Shown one piece after another: positions 1-4,601 of a stretch of 5,259 nucleotides of DNA. Position 1 is the stretch's first letter. Each line of letters opens with the position of its first letter. The stretch is from Methanoregula sp. (GTDB taxonomy: Archaea; Halobacteriota; Methanomicrobia; Methanomicrobiales; Methanospirillaceae), in NCBI GenBank assembly GCA_013331015.1, contig DUHF01000316.1, positions 1 through 5,259 of the forward strand, in the 5' to 3' direction. The notes below the pieces were generated by a model. That model did not search any database, had not been told where the DNA came from, and saw only the letters and a list, made by a program, of their open reading frames with translations. The translations under genes were made by a program, and so were the position numbers.

Positions 1-95
1 TCTTTTTTCATGGTTGCCAAAAACACCCTCTCCTACTCATACCAATGTCGGAGCGCGGGGAAAAAAGAGTTTGTGCCAAAGAACGGGTCCGGCCC
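1..95. other. Left-edge non-coding segment with T-runs on both strands
   Basis: No credible gene is visible here. The plus strand has a T6 run at 3-8, which could be the U-tract terminator of a rightward gene lying outside the window. The minus strand has T-runs at 61-66 and 19-23. Oligo-T tracts are the typical archaeal intrinsic termination signal, so the segment looks like a convergent 3'-end spacer. The outside gene is not visible, so that part is inference. Confidence 0.3.
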
Positions 96-120
96 TTATG
101 GCCCCGGTTTATTCTTTGGC
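61..120 (-). terminator. Hairpin plus U-tract terminator of the lipoprotein/membrane-protein unit
   Basis: On the minus-strand RNA, a 9-bp perfect stem forms between GCCAAAGAA (120 to 112) and UUCUUUGGC (83 to 75). The stop codon of the membrane-protein gene (98-96) lies in the loop. Eight nucleotides after the stem comes a U6 tract (66 to 61). A stem followed by oligo-U fits an intrinsic terminator; archaea often need only the U-tract. A second copy of UUCUUUG upstream (131 to 125) can pair with the same central strand over 7 bp, giving a competing hairpin. Confidence 0.5.
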
Positions 121-551
121 GGGGCAAAGAACCGGTACCGGACATGCGCCTCCTCGACTTTTCTTGCATGCGAGGGGTTGAGATCGCGGCGCGCTTCGAT
201 GACGAGCGTGTTGAGGATGTTGTGGAGCCGCAGGGTATCGTATTCCTTGTCCTTGTGTTCATTTAAGAAGTCCAGCAGGTCGCTTGTGCTCCTCAGTACT
301 CCCGAGCTCCCGATCAGGTTCAGGCGGTTTAAGGTCATCGCCAGGTTCTTTTTGGCAATGTCCATCTTGTAGGGGTCGCCCCCGGCAAGGTTCAGCTCGG
401 TTATCGCGTTGAGCAGATCGGTATAGACCCTGAGCTTGTGGGTGCTCTCGTGGCTCCTGCGTTCGGATTCCCGGAGCTTAAAGAACAAGAGAGTAAGAAC
501 GATGACTATCGCCACAACACCGCATACGACAACAATCCAGTCTTCGATCAT
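96..551 (-). CDS. Small single-pass membrane protein with cytoplasmic helical domain, function unknown
   Basis: This 151-residue protein is not a family I can name. Residues 5-24 are a strongly hydrophobic span rich in Val and Ile, a clear transmembrane helix. The N-terminus (MIED) is acidic, while a basic stretch follows the helix (K25, R27, R31, R32), so the positive-inside rule predicts N-out/C-in with the soluble part in the cytoplasm. Residues 26-130 look almost entirely helical: a charged, possibly coiled-coil region at 25-50, then a segment around LNLIGSSGVL resembling small helical domains in many uncharacterised prokaryotic membrane proteins. The tail (FFAPPKNKPGP) is Pro-rich. The ATG is supported by GAGGG six bases upstream. 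It lies 18 nt after the lipoprotein gene on the same strand, so the two are probably co-transcribed and may act at the same membrane. Existence is fairly sure, function unknown. Confidence 0.8.
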   Translation of the reverse strand: MIEDWIVVVCGVVAIVIVLTLLFFKLRESERRSHESTHKLRVYTDLLNAITELNLAGGDPYKMDIAKKNLAMTLNRLNLIGSSGVLRSTSDLLDFLNEHKDKEYDTLRLHNILNTLVIEARRDLNPSHARKVEEAHVRYRFFAPPKNKPGP

Positions 552-569
552 GTCAGTCCCTCGGTCATG

Positions 570-1037
570 TCAGGGTTTCCTCGTGGCAATGATCACGTCA
601 ACGCTGACGAGGTTGCCCTTCATCTCAAACGTGTACGGTCCGCCGTTATACATGGGGAACTGCTGGTGCCGGTCAAAGGAGTGGGTACCGCCATACCCGA
701 CTTTCCGGGAATATGCGGAATTGTCAAGATTCACTGCCGTGATCTCGAACCAGGTATTCTGGATATCGGTGCTTGTCGGGTTAACGGTGATGTCGATCGC
801 CCACGGGTCGCTTGTCACCCGGAGCTGTTCAGTAAAGACGTCCTTTTGACTGGTAAAGGAGTATTTCTTGTGAAGGTACTCCTGGCCCAGCGCGAAGGTG
901 ACCTGGGGTTCCGCGGTGACGACAGGCATGGTTTCTGTCGGGGTCTGGGTTGGGGCAGGTGCCGGACTCTGCGTGCAGCCGGAGATTGCGACTGCGGCAA
1001 TCACCAGCAGGAAGAGGGCAAGAACACGATATTTCAT
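570..1037 (-). CDS. Small secreted lipoprotein, function unknown
   Basis: This 155-residue protein starts with a classic signal peptide: basic n-region (MKYR), hydrophobic core at residues 5-17 and lipobox ISGC with the lipidated cysteine at 21. Residues 22-45 form a Pro/Thr/Ala linker typical of archaeal surface lipoproteins. The mature domain (about 46-155) has alternating hydrophobic and polar residues and many aromatics, suggesting a beta-sandwich; it includes the segments SDPWAIDITVNP and NTWFEITAVNLDNS and a C-terminal VDVIIATRKP strand. It has no cysteine apart from C21. It should sit outside the cytoplasmic membrane, anchored by lipid. No Shine-Dalgarno sequence precedes the ATG, but an AATATATT box lies about 27 nt upstream, which suggests a leaderless mRNA. 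The membrane-protein gene follows after 18 nt, so the pair may be functionally linked. I recognise no named family and propose no ligand. Confidence 0.85.
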   Translation of the reverse strand: MKYRVLALFLLVIAAVAISGCTQSPAPAPTQTPTETMPVVTAEPQVTFALGQEYLHKKYSFTSQKDVFTEQLRVTSDPWAIDITVNPTSTDIQNTWFEITAVNLDNSAYSRKVGYGGTHSFDRHQQFPMYNGGPYTFEMKGNLVSVDVIIATRKP

Positions 1038-1060
1038 ATAAGGGAGTGTTTGGGCATGGC

Positions 1061-1070
1061 AATATATTAG
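1061..1070 (-). promoter_or_regulatory. TATA-like box of the small lipoprotein gene
   Basis: On the minus strand this reads CTAATATATT, close to the archaeal TATA consensus, in an AT-rich island within GC-rich DNA. Its centre is about 27 nt from the ATG at 1037, the usual distance from TATA box to transcription start. The mRNA would therefore begin at or within a few bases of the start codon. The lack of an SD sequence before this ATG supports that. Confidence 0.5.
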
Positions 1071-1088
1071 AGTTTATTTATGCATCGC

Positions 1089-1093
1089 AAAAA
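1089..1093 (-). terminator. Short U-tract after the HD hydrolase gene
   Basis: A T5 run on the minus strand lies 10 nt past the stop codon of the HD gene and before the TATA-like box of the lipoprotein gene. It may be a weak archaeal oligo-T terminator separating the HD gene from the downstream pair. There is no strong stem, so read-through is possible. Confidence 0.3.
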
Positions 1094-1102
1094 CAGAGGG
1101 GA

Positions 1103-2302
1103 TCAGAACAGGGTGTCCTGCCGGGTGGGTTTTTTCACGTGGAGCACCGCACAGGCAGCCTCGGCAACCTGTTCGCAGTATTCGGGGAGAGTGTACACCC
1201 CCAGCCGCCACTGGTCACGCCGGGTTGCGTTCAGGGTGCGGATCCGGGGGGAGATCTCCTCGAAGGCCACGATCGCATGCCGGTTCTTCACCCGCACGCC
1301 AAGGGAGAGCTCGCTTGGGATGGAGGGGATATCGACAAGCACCTCGTGAGGACGGATCCCGGCGTTCTCTGCGATACGGGCGGCATAGTCCCGGATTGCG
1401 GAAATGGGTATCCCGTCCTGGAATGCCGCGATGTTCACCTGGTCGCTGCCGGCAGTGAGAGCGCGCTTGTAGAGCCGCCGGCCGTACAGCCCTTCGGCGA
1501 GATCGCGGCTGACCGGGTTATCCGATGTGCGCAGCGTGTGCAGGCAGGTTGCATCATCCATGGTGAGGAGTGCCTGTGCGGCTTCCAATCCTTTCCCAAA
1601 AAGATGTTCGAGCACCGCGAGCTGGAACATGCTCTCCCCGATCCGGCTCACGTGGTGGTAATAGACGCTCGGCCGCATCAGGGTGCGGGCGATCAAAAGC
1701 GACTCGGCAGCGTTCACCCCGTTCTCGTCCAGCACCGTGCCCGTGTCGGTCCGGATCAGGTGACGGATGAGCCGCTGGGCATCAACCGTGCCGTACGGGG
1801 CGCCGGTATAATACGCATCACGGAGAAGGTAGTCCATCCGGTCCACGTCAAGATCCCCGTGGATGATCCCGGAGAGGGGGTGCTTCCCCTTTACAACCGC
1901 GCAGAGCTCGGCGGGATCGATCTCCCATGCCCTAAGGATGCTTCCGGCCTGCTCCTCGACAAGCGCCCCGATATCGTCATGGGTGCGGTTGAGGAAGAGC
2001 TCCATCAGGGGCTCGCTCGCGTGGGAGAACGGTCCGTGCCCGATATCATGGAGGAGCGCCGCGGCAGTGACCAGGATGCGCTCCTCGTCCCCGAGCTGGA
2101 ATCGCCGGCAGGCAACGTCGGCAAGGAACATAGTCCCAAGCGAGTGCTCGAAGCGTGTGTGGTTTGCGCCGGGATAGACAAGATAGGAGAAGCCAAGCTG
2201 CCTCACATAGCGGAGACGCTGGAGTGCCGGGGAGTCGAGCAAGGCGAGGGCGAACTCCTCCACTTCAACGTACCCGTGGACCGGGTCCTTGATGATCTTC
2301 AC
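1103..2302 (-). CDS. HD-domain phosphohydrolase, COG1078 / SAMHD1-like family
   Basis: This 399-residue soluble protein belongs to the HD-superfamily phosphohydrolases related to dNTP triphosphohydrolases. The N-terminus has the family signature KDPVHGYVEV (residues 5-14). The metal site is complete: H53 in HTRFEHSLG (48-56), H85-D86 in LLHDIGHGPFSH (83-94, with H89 and H94 as further active-site histidines), and D154 in DLDVDRMDYLLRD (150-162). The family segment LMRPSVYYHHVSRIGESMF (208-226) is also intact, so an active enzyme is expected. By homology it probably hydrolyses nucleoside triphosphates, perhaps dNTPs, in the cytoplasm; the exact substrate cannot be read from sequence. The length is normal for the family. 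The start is GTG, placed by the conserved N-terminus; a weak AAGGGA lies upstream. It is transcribed divergently from cofD across 51 nt. No frameshift or missing catalytic residue is seen. Confidence 0.93.
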   Translation of the reverse strand: MKIIKDPVHGYVEVEEFALALLDSPALQRLRYVRQLGFSYLVYPGANHTRFEHSLGTMFLADVACRRFQLGDEERILVTAAALLHDIGHGPFSHASEPLMELFLNRTHDDIGALVEEQAGSILRAWEIDPAELCAVVKGKHPLSGIIHGDLDVDRMDYLLRDAYYTGAPYGTVDAQRLIRHLIRTDTGTVLDENGVNAAESLLIARTLMRPSVYYHHVSRIGESMFQLAVLEHLFGKGLEAAQALLTMDDATCLHTLRTSDNPVSRDLAEGLYGRRLYKRALTAGSDQVNIAAFQDGIPISAIRDYAARIAENAGIRPHEVLVDIPSIPSELSLGVRVKNRHAIVAFEEISPRIRTLNATRRDQWRLGVYTLPEYCEQVAEAACAVLHVKKPTRQDTLF

Positions 2303-2353
2303 AAATTCCCTTCTTAAGAATCTTCATATACAACGCATAAAAGTATTCTAGTA
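2303..2353. promoter_or_regulatory. Divergent promoter region between the HD gene and cofD
   Basis: This 51-nt AT-rich spacer separates two divergent start codons. A TATA-like element TCATATAC (2324-2331) has its centre about 26 nt from both the cofD ATG (2354) and the HD GTG (2302). One TBP site could thus serve both directions, giving leaderless transcripts; no SD precedes cofD. A second AT-rich element, CATAAAAG (2336-2343; CTTTTATG on minus), could instead drive the HD gene with a leader of about 11 nt. A perfect 10-bp palindrome TTCTTAAGAA lies at 2311-2320 and is a possible operator. All of this is read from sequence and spacing only. Confidence 0.5.
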
Positions 2354-3256
2354 ATGATCACGTTCCTTTCCGGGGGCACGGGTACCCCAAAGCTCCTGCG
2401 GGGCATGCAGAAGGTGATGGACCGTCACGAGATTGCCGTCATTGTCAACACTGCCGAAGACATCTGGATCTCGGGAAACCATATCTCGCCGGATCTCGAC
2501 ACGGTGATGTACCTCTTTTCCGGTATCCTGAATACCGATAGATGGTGGGGGGTCAGGAACGACACGTTCACCACCCACGAAGAGACGGCCCGGCTCGGGC
2601 TTGACGAGTTCATCGCTATCGGTGACCGGGACCGGGCCGTGCACATAGCCCGCGGGGACATGCTCCGGAACGGGATGCGACTGACCAACATCACCACCCT
2701 TCTCTGCGAGCGATACGGGGTCCGGGAGACGGTGCTCCCCATGACCGATACCGAAGTGACCACGCAGGTGAGGACCGATCTCGGCCTGATCCATTTCCAG
2801 GACTACTGGATCCGGGCAAAGGGGCAGATCGAGATAAAGGAGGTTGTCCGGAGTTACCGGGAGCCACCGGTGGCAACCCCGGAGGCGCTTGCCGCGATCG
2901 AAGCGAGCGACGCCGTGGTCATCGGCCCCTCCAACCCCATCACGAGTATCCTGCCGATCCTCCAGTGCGACGGCATCAAACAGGCGCTGCGGAACAAGCC
3001 GGTGGTTACCGTGAGCCCGTTCATCGGGAACGCACCCGTCAGCGGTCCGGCCGGCGCCCTGATGACAGCAGCAGGCTTCGAGCCCAGCTCGATCGGGACC
3101 TATAACTGCTACGACGGGCTCACCGACATCTTCATCCAGGATATCCGGGACCCGGTCGAAGTGAGCCTCTCGAACCGTTTCGACACCCTGATGGTGAACG
3201 AGGAGAAGAGTGTTGGCCTTGCACAGGAAGTGCTGCGCCTGGTTGGCACCTGCTGA
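2354..3256 (+). CDS. cofD: 2-phospho-L-lactate transferase (CofD), coenzyme F420 biosynthesis
   Basis: CofD joins the 2-phospho-L-lactate moiety of lactyl-2-diphospho-5'-guanosine to the deazaflavin Fo, giving F420-0 and GMP (EC 2.7.8.28). CofE then adds glutamates. F420 is the central hydride carrier of methanogenesis, so this is an essential cytoplasmic enzyme. The 300-residue protein has the full family pattern: the nucleotide-binding loop SGGTGTPKLL (6-15), NTAED (32-36) followed by HISPDLDT (43-50), whose aspartates D47 and D49 lie in the metal/substrate region, LTNITTLL (110-117), HFQDYWIR (147-154), IGPSNPITSILPIL (190-203) and VSPFIGNAPVSGPAGALM (220-237). The length is near the usual 300-310. 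ATG is the natural start: the glycine loop begins at residue 6, as in relatives. No SD is visible and the TATA-like box is 26 nt upstream, so translation is probably leaderless. No other F420 gene is in view. Confidence 0.97.
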   Translation: MITFLSGGTGTPKLLRGMQKVMDRHEIAVIVNTAEDIWISGNHISPDLDTVMYLFSGILNTDRWWGVRNDTFTTHEETARLGLDEFIAIGDRDRAVHIARGDMLRNGMRLTNITTLLCERYGVRETVLPMTDTEVTTQVRTDLGLIHFQDYWIRAKGQIEIKEVVRSYREPPVATPEALAAIEASDAVVIGPSNPITSILPILQCDGIKQALRNKPVVTVSPFIGNAPVSGPAGALMTAAGFEPSSIGTYNCYDGLTDIFIQDIRDPVEVSLSNRFDTLMVNEEKSVGLAQEVLRLVGTC

Positions 3257-3257
3257 A

Positions 3258-3293
3258 GGGCACCGGGTTTGTTCGCAAGGGGGCACCGGTGCC
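3258..3293. repeat. GC-rich repeats and palindrome after cofD
   Basis: GGGCACCGG occurs twice in direct orientation (3258-3266 and 3281-3289), and the second copy is part of a perfect 12-bp palindrome GGCACCGGTGCC (3282-3293). It starts 2 nt past the cofD stop. The transcript could fold here, which may stabilise the cofD 3' end, but no T-run follows, so it is not a convincing intrinsic terminator. Confidence 0.4.
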
Positions 3294-3328
3294 GGCTGGC
3301 CGGTCACACCCGGCCCGGACTTGCAAAT

Positions 3329-3336
3329 CTATATCA
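3329..3336 (+). promoter_or_regulatory. TATA-like box upstream of the PEGA lipoprotein gene
   Basis: TCTATATC stands out in the AT-rich stretch that ends the GC-rich cofD 3' region. A start site about 26 nt downstream falls near 3359, leaving a leader of roughly 18 nt that contains AGAGGT (3361-3366) as a possible SD. An 11-nt inverted repeat, ACGAT-T-ATCGT (3349-3359), covers the predicted transcription start and could be an operator. Read-through from cofD is also possible. Confidence 0.4.
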
Positions 3337-3376
3337 TGCTCCGGAGTAACGATTATCGTAAGAGGTTCGGGACAAA

Positions 3377-4288
3377 GTGATGCTCCGTGAGATTGTTATT
3401 GGAATCCTGGCAGCAGGTATCCTGCTGGCCGGATGTGTTGCAGACGTGCCTGCCGACAAAAGCACGCTCGAACTGACGTCCTCCCCTCCCGGGGCAGAGA
3501 TCTATCTCGACAACCAGTACCAGGGGACCACCCCGGCCACGATCACCGGTGTCGAGCCCGGGAGCCACACGCTCGAATACCGCATGAGCGGTTACACCAG
3601 CTGGCAGTCCGTTGTCACGGTACCTTTGGGATCCTCAAATTATTTTGCTGATCTCTCAGCAGTCCCGATCACCATCATCCCTACGGCGGATACCGGGTAT
3701 CTCAGCACCGGCATCCCGCCCGGGGTAACGGTCAGGGTCAGCAGGGATGAGATGATCATCGGGGACTCGATCATCTTCTCCGGTACCTGCACGGGCTGCA
3801 AAAATATAGTCCTGACCCTGTACGGGCCGGGATTTTATGCCAGCGGGGTGGTTCTCGATACGGTGAGGACCGATTCGATCAATGCCTGGACCTATACCTG
3901 GAACCCGGGAACCAAGCTCCAGTCGGGAACCTTCACCATCGTGGTGAGCGACACCGCAGGCATGGTGTCTGACAGGAAAGAGTTCAGGGCTATCGGCAAC
4001 GGTGTGGTGACCGTCATCCCGAGCACGTATGCCGCAAGCCCCGGAGATTCCATCACCTTCTCCGGCAGGTGCACGACAGGAGCACGGAATGTCAGGCTCG
4101 TCCTGTTCGGGCCGGACCGGTTTTCCACCGGGGTTGATCTCGGAACATTCTCGGTAACAGCAGACAACACCTGGAGTTACCGGACACGGCTCGAGAGTAC
4201 CCTGCCGGTCGGTACCTACACGGCATCCGTGAGCGATGTGCCAAAAACAACGTCCGGTTCCACCCAGTTCACCGTAGGGTACGCATAG
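3377..4288 (+). CDS. PEGA-domain surface lipoprotein with duplicated beta-rich C-terminal domain
   Basis: This 303-residue protein has a signal peptide with hydrophobic core (residues 6-18) and lipobox LAGC, lipidated at C20, so it should be anchored outside the membrane. Residues 29-95 are a PEGA domain: TSSPPGAEIYLDNQYQGTTP followed by GVEPGSHTLEYRMSGY, ending in a strand with SNYFADLSA. After a linker come two copies of a domain of about 90 residues (117-206 and 210-302). Matching landmarks are GDSIIFSGTC with GDSITFSGRC, LTLYGP with LVLFGP, WTYTWN with WSYRTR, and SGTFTIVVSD with VGTYTASVSD. The pattern recalls Ig-like repeats in Methanomicrobiales surface proteins; I cannot confirm the family. 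C138 aligns with C232, and repeat 1 has an extra C141. The start may be GTG (3377) or the next codon, ATG (3380); the upstream AGAGGT fits GTG slightly better. A structural or binding role in the cell envelope is likely; no catalytic motif is seen. Confidence 0.9.
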   Translation: MMLREIVIGILAAGILLAGCVADVPADKSTLELTSSPPGAEIYLDNQYQGTTPATITGVEPGSHTLEYRMSGYTSWQSVVTVPLGSSNYFADLSAVPITIIPTADTGYLSTGIPPGVTVRVSRDEMIIGDSIIFSGTCTGCKNIVLTLYGPGFYASGVVLDTVRTDSINAWTYTWNPGTKLQSGTFTIVVSDTAGMVSDRKEFRAIGNGVVTVIPSTYAASPGDSITFSGRCTTGARNVRLVLFGPDRFSTGVDLGTFSVTADNTWSYRTRLESTLPVGTYTASVSDVPKTTSGSTQFTVGYA

Positions 4289-4298
4289 AACCTGCTCC

Positions 4299-4304
4299 TT
4301 TTTT
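4299..4304 (+). terminator. Oligo-T terminator of the PEGA lipoprotein gene
   Basis: A T6 run lies 11 nt past the TAG stop. Backup signals follow: a perfect 5-bp hairpin GCGGG-ATTCT-CCCGC (4318-4332), then T5 at 4375-4379. Staggered oligo-T tracts are a common archaeal 3'-end arrangement. Confidence 0.5.
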
Positions 4305-4547
4305 CAGTCCGGCGGTCGCGGGATTCTCCCGCTTTCCCCCCACGTCTTTCGGAGCCGGGTAACTTTCGGGATTCTTTTTGTAAAGCGGTGCCAAGCCACA
4401 GAACCCCTATTGAGAAAAATACCCGGACCCGGTTGTGTCCCGGGAACAAAAAGCGGGTTGCGGGTGCAGGAGACGGGGCCGTATTCACACCCCCATCCCC
4501 AATTAAGGCCCCAAAAAGGCAGGAAGCGGCACAAAAACGACAAAACG

Positions 4548-4560
4548 GGTATCCGATACC
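4548..4560. repeat. Perfect 13-nt inverted repeat upstream of the HEAT-repeat gene
   Basis: GGTATC and GATACC flank a single C. The element ends about 10 nt before the TATA-like GATTTTATCC (4570-4579) and 41 nt before the HEAT ATG. The position, just upstream of the TATA region, suits a regulator-binding site. This is inference from symmetry and position. Confidence 0.35.
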
Positions 4561-4569
4561 TATTTGAGG

Positions 4570-4579
4570 GATTTTATCC
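4570..4579 (+). promoter_or_regulatory. TATA-like box of the HEAT-repeat gene
   Basis: GATTTTATCC has its centre about 27 nt before the ATG at 4602, so a leaderless or nearly leaderless mRNA is predicted. However, GGAG at 4592-4595 lies six bases before the ATG and could be an SD. In that case the start site lies further upstream, for example driven by CCTATTTGA near 4559-4567. Confidence 0.4.
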
Positions 4580-4601
4580 AAACAATCGTTCGGAGTACTA
4601 T

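Larger units (their letters stand above)
4289..4601. other. Long intergenic region (313 nt) with terminators and several inverted repeats
   Basis: No convincing gene is present on either strand; the one open frame on the minus strand starts with TTG, overlaps the PEGA gene and has no family features. The region holds two T-runs near the left end, the perfect stem GCGGG/CCCGC (4318-4332), the pair CCCGG/CCGGG around 4422-4445, a 6-bp pair GGGGCC (4475-4480) with GGCCCC (4507-4512), A-rich tracts at 4513-4517, 4533-4537 and 4542-4545, and the palindrome GGTATCCGATACC (4548-4560). It is long compared with the other spacers here (18, 51, 65 and 120 nt). A small RNA is possible but no known class is recognised. 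Confidence 0.45.

Noticed and set aside
438..1070. Plus-strand open frame (210 codons) over the lipoprotein and membrane-protein genes
   Set aside because: The opposite strand has a signal peptide, lipobox and transmembrane helix; this frame has no such features.
950..2317. Long plus-strand open frame (455 codons) opposite the HD gene
   Set aside because: It is the antisense shadow of a gene with complete HD motifs. Its translation is rich in Gly, Val, His and Pro with no domain pattern, as expected for the complement of GC-rich codons.
2348..3307. Minus-strand open frame (319 codons) opposite cofD
   Set aside because: It lies fully antisense to a clear cofD and its translation is Asp/His/Gly/Pro-rich without recognisable motifs.
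3336..3380. 14-codon upstream frame whose stop overlaps the PEGA start (GTGATG)
   Set aside because: It looks like a leader peptide, but the predicted transcription start near 3359 lies downstream of its ATG, it has no SD, and the peptide has no residue bias.
4216..4581. Minus-strand open frame (121 codons) across the spacer and PEGA 3' end
   Set aside because: It starts with TTG without an SD, overlaps the PEGA gene, and the C-terminal half is low-complexity basic sequence.
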